Assembly: GCA_040112665.1 (NCBI GenBank)
Contig: CP157796.1
Location: 2,257,501 to 2,321,500, forward strand
Direction: 5' to 3'
DNA length: 64,000 nt
DNA from: Oceanicaulis sp.
GTDB lineage: Bacteria; Pseudomonadota; Alphaproteobacteria; Caulobacterales; Maricaulaceae
Below the pieces are notes generated by a model. It was not told the DNA's origin and did not search any database. It saw nothing but the letters and a program-made list of their open reading frames with translations. The position numbers and the translations under genes were made by a program. Shown piece after piece: positions 51,708-60,383 of the stretch. Numbering within the stretch: position 1 is the stretch's first letter; every line of letters starts with the position of its first letter.

Positions 51708-52932
51708 AGTAACCAGCTCTGATGAAGCTTTCGGGATCGGTGTGGTCGCCTCTGAACCACACCTCGTAATGCAGGTGCGTGGCGGTCGACCGGCCGGTGG
51801 AGCCCATGCCCCCCAGGCGCTGGCCGGCGACGACCATGTCACCGCGCCGAACGTCTATCGAATGAAGATGACCATACCGTGTCCGGAAGCCGTAACCGTG
51901 ATCGACTTCCACGGTCCGGCCGTAACCCGCGCGCCAGCCCGCATAGACCACGCGGCCCGGCGCGGGCGCGATGATCGGGGCGTTGCGATAGGCGGCGAAG
52001 TCCGCGCCGGCGTGCATGGCCAGGCGCCGGGTGAACGGGTCGATCCGCGTACCGTAGGGCGAGGTGCGGCGGAACTCGCCCTCCACCGGCACGCCCAGCG
52101 GCGCTGAGGACAGGAGCTGTTCGAGCTGCTCGCTCTCGGCCAGGCGCGAGGCGATGCGGGCGACGCGGGCGTTGAACGGGTCTTCGAGATTGAGCCCGTC
52201 GGAGAACAGCGGCGCAGCGTCGATGTTCAGAAGCGGACCGCCGGTGCCGCCGTCGCCATCCAGCGGGCCTTCGTCCAGCGCCTCGTCGACGCGCATTCCC
52301 GTCAGGCGCAGCACGGCGCGCAGGTTTTCAAGTCGGCGCTCGGCGTTGTTCTCGGCTTCGGCCAGCGCGGCGTCCTGATCGGACAGAAGGGCCGCGACGC
52401 GTTCTTCGGCGAGGCCGTCGCCGGGGTTTTGCGCGGCCAGATCGATCAGCGCGCCCCGCGGATCGGGATCGGACGGGGCCGCGGCCATCAGGATGCGCCC
52501 TTCGTCGATGGACGGGCTCTGCCGGTCCTCGCCGACCGATAGGTCGTCGGCGAAATCGAGCAGGCGGCGCAGCGTGTCGTGGCGCAGCTGGAACTCGCCG
52601 GCCGTGCGGTCGAAGGCGTTGGTGCGCGATTCCACATAGGCGATCGCAGCGGCTTCGGACGCGCGCGCCTCTTCGAGTTCTTCGAGATGTCGTTCCTGCA
52701 GCGCCAGCATCTGGTCGCGGATGCGATCCTTGGCGCTGTCGGTCAGGATCATGTTCACCGAGGTGATGGCCAGCCAGACGGCGAGCACGCACACGCCGGC
52801 GATCGCAGCGAGCTGCATCTCCGTGGTCACGGCGAAATACCGGACCTGACCTTCCGTGCGGTGATAGATCTGCCGGTCCGGGAAGCGCGCCTTGATGTGC
52901 TCCCAGGGACCGGCGAGAAGATGTTTCACCAT
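51697..52932 (-). CDS. Membrane-anchored M23 peptidase (bactofilin partner)
   Basis: 411-residue lysostaphin-like (LytM) zinc peptidase predicted to cut peptidoglycan cross-links. N-terminal cytoplasmic segment, one helix (AAIAGVCVLAVWLAITSVNM), a long coiled-coil region (about residues 75-200, Glu/Ala/Arg rich) and the C-terminal M23 domain with HAGAD (HxxxD), RYGHLHS and HLHYEVWF (HxH). All zinc ligands are present, so it should be active. The pairing with bactofilin matches known bactofilin-LmdC style systems in stalked bacteria; coiled coil and cytoplasmic tail may mediate the contact. Confidence 0.93.
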   Translation of the reverse strand: MVKHLLAGPWEHIKARFPDRQIYHRTEGQVRYFAVTTEMQLAAIAGVCVLAVWLAITSVNMILTDSAKDRIRDQMLALQERHLEELEEARASEAAAIAYVESRTNAFDRTAGEFQLRHDTLRRLLDFADDLSVGEDRQSPSIDEGRILMAAAPSDPDPRGALIDLAAQNPGDGLAEERVAALLSDQDAALAEAENNAERRLENLRAVLRLTGMRVDEALDEGPLDGDGGTGGPLLNIDAAPLFSDGLNLEDPFNARVARIASRLAESEQLEQLLSSAPLGVPVEGEFRRTSPYGTRIDPFTRRLAMHAGADFAAYRNAPIIAPAPGRVVYAGWRAGYGRTVEVDHGYGFRTRYGHLHSIDVRRGDMVVAGQRLGGMGSTGRSTATHLHYEVWFRGDHTDPESFIRAGYYVQ

Positions 52933-53032
52933 CCCGTGTCCGTCAGCCTTTTATGTACCCCTCTGCGCTGCGCAAATTGGCACATAATTCATGACAAGTT
53001 CAACTCGCGAGGAACAGCGTCCCCCGCGGGCC

Positions 53033-53048
53033 GTTAAGACGAGCTTGA
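53033..53048 (-). promoter_or_regulatory. Possible CtrA-like site upstream of the M23-bactofilin pair
   Basis: On the minus strand TCAA-N7-TTAAC (TCAAGCTCGTCTTAAC) differs from the CtrA consensus TTAA-N7-TTAAC at one base. It lies about 100 bases upstream of the M23 start codon. One near-match may be chance. Confidence 0.3.
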
Positions 53049-53090
53049 CGCCTAGGCGATTAACGGGGCCGGACGCAAGCGGTCCGCGCC

Positions 53091-53871
53091 TCAGACCGGC
53101 CCAGCGAGAGGCTCGTACCAGTCCGCCGGAAGGCCCGCCCGGTCGCGCGCCTCGGCGTTGAAAGGCCGCTTGAGATCGCCCCTGAAATAGCGCCGGACGA
53201 GCGCTTCGAAGCGGGCCTGCGGGTCGGCGTTTTCGCTCTCGCACACCGCATCGAACCAGCGCCTTCCCGCGGCGACATGGCCGACCTCTTCTTCGTATAT
53301 CACCTTAAGAACGCTCGCGCTTTCGGCGTCCTCCGCACCGTTCAGCCGGTCGATCATGCCCGGCGTGACGTCCAGCCCGCGCGCTTCGAGCACCATGGGT
53401 GCGACCGCGAGCCGGGCGGCGAGATCGTGGGCGGTCGCCTCGGCCGCCTCCCACAGCCCGTCATGGGCGGGCAGGTCGCCGTAATCGCCGCCGAGCGCGC
53501 CCAGACGCTCCCGGACCATGACGAAGTGACTCGCCTCGTCGTCGCCCACGCCGATCCAGTCGTCGAGGAAATCGCGCCGGTCGGCGTCTGCGATTCGCCC
53601 ATCCCCGCCGAACCGCGCCACCAGGTCGAACGCCAGATCGATGGCGTTGAACTCGATATGGGCGACCGCGTGCAGCAGCGCGAATCGTCCCGCAACCGTC
53701 CCCAGGCGCCGCCGGGGAACCTGTCCGGGCGGTTTCAGCTCGGGCCGATCCGGCCGGGCGGGGCGAGATCGCCCGCCCGCCAGGCCGCCGCGACCGCGCG
53801 CGCCCTGTCCGCCTTGCGGGCCGGGTCGGCGGTCAGAAGGACCGACCGCGCCGCGTCTGCGAGCGTGCCGC

Positions 53872-53875
<4 letters not shown>
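53091..53875 (-). pseudogene. DUF455 (ferritin-like) gene with an apparent one-base frameshift
   Basis: The 5' part starts at TTG 53873-53875, overlapping the bcp stop (TTGA), and reads LSGTLADAARSVLLTADPAR to GDLAP, then stops at 53735-53737. The rest of the family sequence continues in another frame: LKPPGQVPRRRLGTVAGRF, FNAIDLAFDLVARFGG, and ends at 53091 (176 residues from an internal GTG at 53619-53621). Adding one G to the GGGG run at 53760-53763 rejoins the halves as GDLAPARPDRPELKPPG, giving 261 residues, the family's normal size. DUF455 proteins have a ferritin-like fold with Glu and His (HFVMVRERL, EEEVGHVA) and unknown role. Sequencing error is as likely as true mutation. Confidence 0.8.
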
Positions 53876-54339
<464 letters not shown>

Positions 54340-54446
54340 CAAAATCCTCCTCGTCCCCGCGGCGGGGACCGCCCCGGCCGCGTCGCCGGGAAGATCGTTC
54401 GCAGAGCCCGCCGCGTCCAGAGCCGGGCGGAAATCGCTGAAGGCTG

Positions 54447-57400
54447 ATGCGCCGCGCCCTCCGCCTTGCTGTTCTCTATACGCTTGAAGCGCTCGCCGCC
54501 TTGCTTGCGCTTGCGATTTTTGCAGGCGGCGCGATCCTCTGGCGGCTGGCCGAAGGTCCCGTCGACGCCGAAATCCTGCGCGCGTCCGCGACCGAAGCGC
54601 TGCTCGACGCTGTCGGCGGCGACGTCGCCTCGATCGATTCCCTGCAGATCTCCTTCGATCCTGCGCTCGCAGCCCTCGTCGTGACCGCCCGGAACGTGAA
54701 CGTGGCGCGCGCGGGCGGCGAAGTGCTCGTCGACGCCGACCGGGTGGAGACCGCGCTGGCGCTCGATCTGTTTCTCGCCGGCCGGGCCGCACCGGTGCGC
54801 ATCGCAGCCGAGGGCGGAGCGTTCTCGCTGGTCCGCGGCGCGGACGGGCGGGTGTTCGCCGGGATCGGCGGGCCTGAAGCGGTGCGCGCCACCCCCGCCG
54901 GGGCCGGCCCTGGGCCGGGGCTCGGCGCGCTGACCAGCGGGCTCGATCCTGAAGGCGGGCTTTTATCGCGCCTGGTCACGATCGATCTGCGCGATGTCGA
55001 TCTGCAGCTCGTCGACGAGGTGAGCGATCTCAGATGGCGGCTCCGCGACGCGCGGGCGGCGCTCGATCTCACCGGCGGGGTGATCGAAGCCGATCTCTCC
55101 GGCGCGCTGATCACGTCAGCCGGGCTCGCACCGGTCGCTCTGAGGCTCGAAACCGGCCGCGAGCTCGAGACCTTCTTCGTCGACCTCCGGCTGCGCGATC
55201 TGGTGCCCGCCGCCGCCGCGCCCCGGCGCGGACCGCTCGCCAGGCTCTCTGCGCTCGACGCACCGATGGCGCTCGATCTCGTATTCGACGCTTCGGCCGA
55301 GGCGGGGCTCGAGGCGGGCCTTCTGGAAGTTTCGGTCGGCGAGGGGCTGGTGCGCGCCGGCGGCCGGGCGCTCGATCTGCGCGGCGCGCGGCTCAGCCTT
55401 GGGCTGGACGCCAGCGAAGGCGTTCTCGAGATCAACACAGCGGAAGTGGACTCAGACTTCGTCAGCGCCGCTCTCGAAGGCCGGCTCTTTGATTTCGCGG
55501 GCTTCGACGACGCGCTGCCCGGCCGCGCGCGCTTCGACCTCAGCGCCGGCGCCGGCCGGCTCGATCTCACGCCGGCTTTTCCCGAAGCCATGGTCTGGGA
55601 GGGCGTCGAGGCTTCCGGTGCGCTCGACCGTACCGATCTGTCCGTGGTCTTCGAGACGCTGGTCGCACAGCTGCCGGGCAAGGTGGGCACGTTCGAAGGA
55701 CGCTTCGCCTATGACCGAGAGCTCGGCGCGCCGGCGATCGCGCTGTCAGGGCCGGTGCAGGGCGAGATCACCAAGGCCGACGTTCTGCGCCACTGGCCGG
55801 TGAACTTCGCGCTCGGCGCGCGCGACTGGGTGCGCGACAGCATCATCGACGGCACGCTCAGCGGCGCGCGGCTCGACATCGACATTCCGCCGAGCGCCAT
55901 CCTCGCCGACGCCCTGCAGGACGAACATCTGAGCATGGTGTTCGACTTCACCGGCGCGGACGTACGCTACATGTCCACGATGACGCCGCTCTACGGCCTG
56001 TCCGGATCGGCAGAGCTGCGCGGGGACTCTTTGAGCCTTCAGGGTCGGGGCGGCGCGATCGGCGCGATCGAGATCGACACCATCTTCGTGGACATTCCCC
56101 GCTTCACGCCCAAGGGCGGGCCGGCGCGTTTCGGCGGAACAGGCCGGGGCGCGGCGTCCGACTTCATCGCGCTGATCGACGAACCGCCGCTGGGTATCGC
56201 CACGACCTACGGGCTCGACCCGGCTTCGTTCGAGGGCAGGGGCGTAGTGGCCTTCGAGATCGTCCGGCCCATGCTGCGAAGCGTACCGCCGGAAGACATG
56301 GACTACGCCGTCACCGGCCGGTTCACCGGCTTCGGCGCGCCGACCGGCATCGGCGATCTGCGGCTGACAGGCGGCGTCGTCGATCTCGAGGTTGATCCGA
56401 ACGGCTTCCGCGCAGAGGCCGAGGCCGATCTCGCCGGCGCGCGGGCCGATCTGGTGTGGCGGGAAACCTTCGGGCTCGAGGAGAGCGAGCCCTCCAGCAT
56501 GGTGACGGTCTCCACCCTGATGAGCGCGCGCGATCTCGACCGGCTCGGCCTGCCGCTCAGGCGGTTTCTGGATGGGGCGGTGGGCGTTGACGCGCTGATC
56601 CGGGGGCGGGGCCTCGATTTTTCCAGCGTCGAGCTGGCGCTCGATCTCGGCTCGGCGGCGGTCGCGCTTCCAGCCGATCTGTGGAGCAAGCCCGCCGGAC
56701 AGCCCGCCACCGCCCGGCTCGCCTCGAACTTCGCAGACGGCGGGGCGGTGACGCTCGATCGCTTCGCGCTAACCGGGCAAGGCGTCGAGCTTCAGGCCGC
56801 CGCAGCCCTGGCCGCGGACGGGCGGCTTCTGTCCGCCGATATCGACCGGCTGCGCGTGGATGGGCGCATCGACGTCGCAGGCCAGGCCCGGCGGCCCGAC
56901 GGACCGGACGGGGCGCTGCATCTTCGGGTGACGGGCGAGTACTTCGACGCGGGCGAACTCTTCTCGCCCGGCGGCGAGGGGGAGAGCTTCATCAGCGCGC
57001 CGCTGGTGCTCGAAGCCGCGATCGCCCGGGTTCTGATCCGCGAGATCGCCTTCGACGGGCTGGGCCTCACCGCCGAGATGGGCCCCGAAGGCCTCGCACG
57101 GGCGAGCCTGGCCGCCCAGACGCGCGGCGGCCCGGTCGACCTGCGCTTCGAGCCTGAGGGGATGGACCCGGCCGCGCCGCGCCGTCTGACGTTGCGCGCG
57201 GCAGACGCCGGCGCCCTGCTCGCCGCCTTCGCCGGCTATGACAACGCCGAGGGCGGGACGCTGGAACTGGGCGCGGTCGCGCCGCCGCTGGGCGCGGAGG
57301 GGCCGGTTCAGGGCGCGGTGCTCGCCACCGGTTTCACCCTCGAACGCATGCCGCTTCTCGCGCGCATCCTGGCGGCAGGTTCACTGGAAGGCCTGGCCGT

Positions 57401-57908
57401 GCTTCTGAGCGGGCAGGGCGGGATCGAGTTCGAGCGCCTGCAGAGCGATTTCGTCTGGCAGGACGGCACGCTGGAAATGCGTGAGGCGCGCGTGGCCGGC
57501 CCCGCGCTCGGCGTGACATGGACGGGCGTGGTCGATTTCGACGAGCGGCGCACGGACGTGGACGGCACGATCCTGCCCTCCTACGGCGCAAACTCGATCC
57601 TGGGTTCGGTGCCGGTGGTCGGCGAGCTGTTCACCTCGCGGCGAGGTGAGGGCGTGTTCGGCGTGACCTTCTCCGCCGCTGGCCCCTTCGATGCGATCCG
57701 GGTGGTCTCAAACCCGCTGTCCGCCCTCGCGCCGGGCGTGTTCCGCCGGATCTTCGAAGGCACCTCGGCCGAGCGCGAGCTTCAGGCGCTGGAAGCGGAA
57801 CGCCGGGCGCGCGAAGCCGCGCAGGCCGAAAACCCGGCTGCTGCTGAGACGCCCGAAGAGCCGGAGGCCCCCGACATTCCAGACGCCCCGGCGGGGCCGC
57901 AACCATGA
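54447..57908 (+). CDS. AsmA-like/DUF3971 envelope protein (YhdP-type)
   Basis: 1153-residue protein of the AsmA-like superfamily, whose large members (YhdP, TamB) bridge inner and outer membranes for phospholipid transport. One N-terminal helix (YTLEALAALLALAIFAGGAI) anchors it; the remainder is predicted beta-rich with repeats of hydrophobic D-L strands and a DUF3971-like central part (ITKADVLRHWPVNFALGARD, a segment I recognise from alphaproteobacterial members). The C-terminal region (LPSYGANSILGSVPVVGELF) matches the AsmA-like C-terminal domain. The last 40 residues form a Glu/Pro-rich tail. It overlaps anmK by 4 bases. Confidence 0.9.
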   Translation: MRRALRLAVLYTLEALAALLALAIFAGGAILWRLAEGPVDAEILRASATEALLDAVGGDVASIDSLQISFDPALAALVVTARNVNVARAGGEVLVDADRVETALALDLFLAGRAAPVRIAAEGGAFSLVRGADGRVFAGIGGPEAVRATPAGAGPGPGLGALTSGLDPEGGLLSRLVTIDLRDVDLQLVDEVSDLRWRLRDARAALDLTGGVIEADLSGALITSAGLAPVALRLETGRELETFFVDLRLRDLVPAAAAPRRGPLARLSALDAPMALDLVFDASAEAGLEAGLLEVSVGEGLVRAGGRALDLRGARLSLGLDASEGVLEINTAEVDSDFVSAALEGRLFDFAGFDDALPGRARFDLSAGAGRLDLTPAFPEAMVWEGVEASGALDRTDLSVVFETLVAQLPGKVGTFEGRFAYDRELGAPAIALSGPVQGEITKADVLRHWPVNFALGARDWVRDSIIDGTLSGARLDIDIPPSAILADALQDEHLSMVFDFTGADVRYMSTMTPLYGLSGSAELRGDSLSLQGRGGAIGAIEIDTIFVDIPRFTPKGGPARFGGTGRGAASDFIALIDEPPLGIATTYGLDPASFEGRGVVAFEIVRPMLRSVPPEDMDYAVTGRFTGFGAPTGIGDLRLTGGVVDLEVDPNGFRAEAEADLAGARADLVWRETFGLEESEPSSMVTVSTLMSARDLDRLGLPLRRFLDGAVGVDALIRGRGLDFSSVELALDLGSAAVALPADLWSKPAGQPATARLASNFADGGAVTLDRFALTGQGVELQAAAALAADGRLLSADIDRLRVDGRIDVAGQARRPDGPDGALHLRVTGEYFDAGELFSPGGEGESFISAPLVLEAAIARVLIREIAFDGLGLTAEMGPEGLARASLAAQTRGGPVDLRFEPEGMDPAAPRRLTLRAADAGALLAAFAGYDNAEGGTLELGAVAPPLGAEGPVQGAVLATGFTLERMPLLARILAAGSLEGLAVLLSGQGGIEFERLQSDFVWQDGTLEMREARVAGPALGVTWTGVVDFDERRTDVDGTILPSYGANSILGSVPVVGELFTSRRGEGVFGVTFSAAGPFDAIRVVSNPLSALAPGVFRRIFEGTSAERELQALEAERRAREAAQAENPAAAETPEEPEAPDIPDAPAGPQP

Positions 57909-59077
57909 AGATCGTCGGCTTGATGAGCGGCACTTCGCTGGACGGGGTGGACGCCGCCCTCATCGACACCGACGGTGAGACGATCTCCCGTTTCGGGCCG
58001 GGGCTCGAAATCGTCTACACCGCCCCAGAGCGCGCCGCGCTTCAGGCCGCCGTTGACGCCGCGCTCGCCTGGCGTTTCGAGGGGCCCGAGCCTGATGCGT
58101 TCAGGCCCGCCGAAGCCGTGCTCGCCGATACCCATGCGCGCGCGGTCGAGGCGGTGTGCGCTGCGGCGGGGATCACGCCGTCAGAGCTCGATGCTTTGGG
58201 CTTTCACGGCCAGACGGTGATCCACCAGCCGCCCGAAAACGGCGCGCCTGGGCGCACGCGGCAGATCGGCGACGCCGATGCGCTCGCCGCCCGGCTGGGC
58301 TGCCCGGTCGTTCATGATTTCAGAAGCGCGGACATGGCCGCCGGCGGTCACGGCGCGCCGCTCGCGCCGATCTACCACGCCGTGCTGGCCGCCAGCACCG
58401 GGCTCGAACGCCCGCTCGGCGTGCTGAATATCGGCGGGGTCGCCAATCTCACCCTGATCGGGTCGGACGGCGCGCTCACCGGCTTCGACACCGGGCCGGG
58501 CAACGGGCTGATCGACGGCTGGGTGGCGGAAAAGACCGGCGCGGTGATGGACGAGAACGGCGCGCTGTCGGCCAGAGGCCGTGTGCTGGAGGCGGGGCTG
58601 CAGGAGCTGCTCGCCCACCCTCATTTCAAGCTCACCGGCCCAAAATCGCTGGATCGCTGGGCCTTCTCTCTGGATGCGGCGCGCAATCTCACCGCCGAGG
58701 ACGGCGCGGCCACGCTCGCCGAGTTCACCGCCAGAACGATCGCGCTCGGCGCCGATCAGCTGCCAGAACGGCCCGCGCGTCTCATCGTCTGCGGCGGAGG
58801 GCGGAAGAACGCCGACCTGCTCGCCCGCATCGCCAAGGCCTGCGGCCTGCCGGTCGTGCCGGCCGAACATGTCGGCTGGCGCGGCGACCTCATAGAAGCG
58901 GAAGCCTTCGCGGTGCTTGCCGCACGCACCCTGCGCGGCCTGCCGATCAGCTTTCCCGGCACGACCGGCGTGCCTGAGGCGATGGGCGGGGGGCGGGTGG
59001 CCCGCCCCTACCGCCGCGATCCCGCCGGCTGCTCGCGGCGCTCGACCTCCACCTCCGGCAGGCGGCGGTCGAGATAG
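57905..59077 (+). CDS. anmK: Anhydro-N-acetylmuramic acid kinase
   Basis: Recycles peptidoglycan fragments by phosphorylating and opening 1,6-anhydro-MurNAc. 390 residues: GLMSGTSLDGVDAALID at the N-terminus, LGFHGQTVIHQPP, VHDFRSADMAAGGHGAPL, LGVLNIGGVANLT and DTGPGNGLIDGW, all kinase-fold hallmarks. The last roughly 25 residues are an Arg-rich extension that overlaps the convergent hydrolase gene (59008-59077) and may not be functionally important. Coupled to the AsmA-like gene. Confidence 0.95.
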   Translation: MKIVGLMSGTSLDGVDAALIDTDGETISRFGPGLEIVYTAPERAALQAAVDAALAWRFEGPEPDAFRPAEAVLADTHARAVEAVCAAAGITPSELDALGFHGQTVIHQPPENGAPGRTRQIGDADALAARLGCPVVHDFRSADMAAGGHGAPLAPIYHAVLAASTGLERPLGVLNIGGVANLTLIGSDGALTGFDTGPGNGLIDGWVAEKTGAVMDENGALSARGRVLEAGLQELLAHPHFKLTGPKSLDRWAFSLDAARNLTAEDGAATLAEFTARTIALGADQLPERPARLIVCGGGRKNADLLARIAKACGLPVVPAEHVGWRGDLIEAEAFAVLAARTLRGLPISFPGTTGVPEAMGGGRVARPYRRDPAGCSRRSTSTSGRRRSR

Positions 59078-59691
59078 GTGGTGATCGAGGCTTCCAGCGG
59101 TTCGAGGTGGTTGGTGAAGAGGTGACCGGCGCCCTTGATGATGTCGGTCTCGATCTTGATGCCCTTCTGGCTGCGCACCTTGCTCATCGCGCGCTCCATC
59201 TCGTCATGGGGCACGATGGCGTCCGCGTCGCCGTGGGCGATCAGGCCCGAGGCCGGGCAGGGCGCCAGGAAGGTGAAGTCGTACATGTTGGTGGGCGGGG
59301 CGACAGAGACGAAGCCTGCGATCTCCGGCCGGCGCATCAGAAGCTGCATGCCGATCCAGGCGCCGAAGCTGTGGCCGGCCACCCAGCAGAAGCTGGCGTT
59401 GGGATTGTGCGCCTGCGCCCAGTCGAGCGCGGTGGCCGCGTCCGACAGCTCGCCGAGACCCTGGTCGTAGGTCCCCTGGCTGCGGCCCACGCCGCGGAAA
59501 TTGAAGCGCAGTACCGAAAAGCCGCGCGCCTTGAACTGGTCGTACATCATCGTGGAGACCGGCGTGTCCATGTGCGCGCCGCCCTTGGGGTGAGCGTGCA
59601 GGATCAGCGCGACGGGCGCGCCGCCGGTCTTCGAGGGGCTGTACTTGCCTTCCAGGCGCCCGGCCGGGCCGGGGATGATCACGTCGGGCAT
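59008..59691 (-). CDS. Alpha/beta hydrolase
   Basis: 227-residue hydrolase of the family often annotated as 'alpha/beta hydrolase' or CocE/NonD-like small esterase. The N-terminus VIIPGPAGRLEGKY and HAHPKGGAHMDTPV form the oxyanion region; the nucleophile is Ser in VAGHSFGAWIG; acid and His are likely in HGDADAIVPHDE and IKGAGHLFTNH. Substrate is unknown. It is convergent with anmK, overlapping by 70 bases, and divergent from the iscR operon. Confidence 0.88.
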   Translation of the reverse strand: MPDVIIPGPAGRLEGKYSPSKTGGAPVALILHAHPKGGAHMDTPVSTMMYDQFKARGFSVLRFNFRGVGRSQGTYDQGLGELSDAATALDWAQAHNPNASFCWVAGHSFGAWIGMQLLMRRPEIAGFVSVAPPTNMYDFTFLAPCPASGLIAHGDADAIVPHDEMERAMSKVRSQKGIKIETDIIKGAGHLFTNHLEPLEASITTYLDRRLPEVEVERREQPAGSRR

Positions 59692-59784
59692 GAAGGTGTC
59701 ACACGATGCTGGAGGTTATGTCCGAGTCCCGCACTCAGGCTTTGATTTTCGTTGCGAGGACCGTTAAGAAGTTTTTCGAGCCTA

Positions 59785-59816
59785 ATTCTTGACCGCCCGG
59801 GTCGGGAACCTAGATC
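59785..59816 (+). promoter_or_regulatory. IscR-type operator over the promoter of the iscR-suf operon
   Basis: The palindrome ATTCTTGACC-GCCCG-GGTCGGGAAC (59785-59809, GACC and GGTC half sites with a five-base centre, flanking C-TT and GG-G) fits the layout of the E. coli type 1 IscR site (GACT-N5-AGTC with YY/RR and S flanks). TTGACC (59789-59794) also serves as -35, with TAGATC (59811-59816) as -10, 16 bases apart. Binding would block polymerase. The leader to iscR is about 100 bases. Confidence 0.65.
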
Positions 59817-59921
59817 CCCTGACCGCGACGCCGGTCGAAACGAAGCGGCCTTCTAGCACAGGCTTTACGCAAAGTGCGAGCGGCGGGACGCGGCTTTCTC
59901 AGGGGAGGGAAGGGAAACCTG

Positions 59922-60383
59922 ATGAAACTGAGCACCAAGGGCCGTTACGCCGTCATGGCGATGGCCGATCTTGCGGTCTCCAGCAAGGACGGCCCCGCGC
60001 CGCTGGGCGAGATCGCGTCACGCCAGGAAATCTCGCTGTCCTATCTCGAACAGCTCTTCGCCAAGCTGCGCCGGGCGGGGCTGGTCAAATCGGTGCGCGG
60101 TCCGGGCGGCGGCTATCGCCTGGCCCGCCCTGCCGGCGAAACCCGGGTCGCGGACATCATGATCGCGGTCGAAGAACCGGTCGACGTCACCCGCTGCCAG
60201 CACAAGCCCGCCGGCTGCATGGAGAGCGGGCGGCGCTGCATCACCCACGACCTGTGGGACGAGCTGGGCCGGCACATCCATCTGTTCCTGAACGGCGTCA
60301 CCATCGAGGACGTCATCGAGCGCCGGGTCTCCGGGCTCGCCACCGCGCGCGAGCCGCTCGCGATGGGGCAGGCTGCGGAGTGA
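59922..60383 (+). CDS. iscR: Fe-S cluster regulator IscR (Rrf2 family)
   Basis: Rrf2-family DNA-binding repressor sensing Fe-S status. 153 residues: winged helix (MKLSTKGRYAVMAMADLAV, ISLSYLEQLFAKLRRAGLV, RGPGGGYRLARP) and cluster ligands Cys92, Cys99, Cys106 (RCQHKPAGCMESGRRC) with His109 in ITHDLW, equivalent to E. coli Cys92/98/104 and His107. Start at 59922 with AGGGAAA-type site upstream. It is coupled to the desulfurase gene (GTGA overlap) and sits behind a likely self-regulated promoter. Confidence 0.95.
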   Translation: MKLSTKGRYAVMAMADLAVSSKDGPAPLGEIASRQEISLSYLEQLFAKLRRAGLVKSVRGPGGGYRLARPAGETRVADIMIAVEEPVDVTRCQHKPAGCMESGRRCITHDLWDELGRHIHLFLNGVTIEDVIERRVSGLATAREPLAMGQAAE

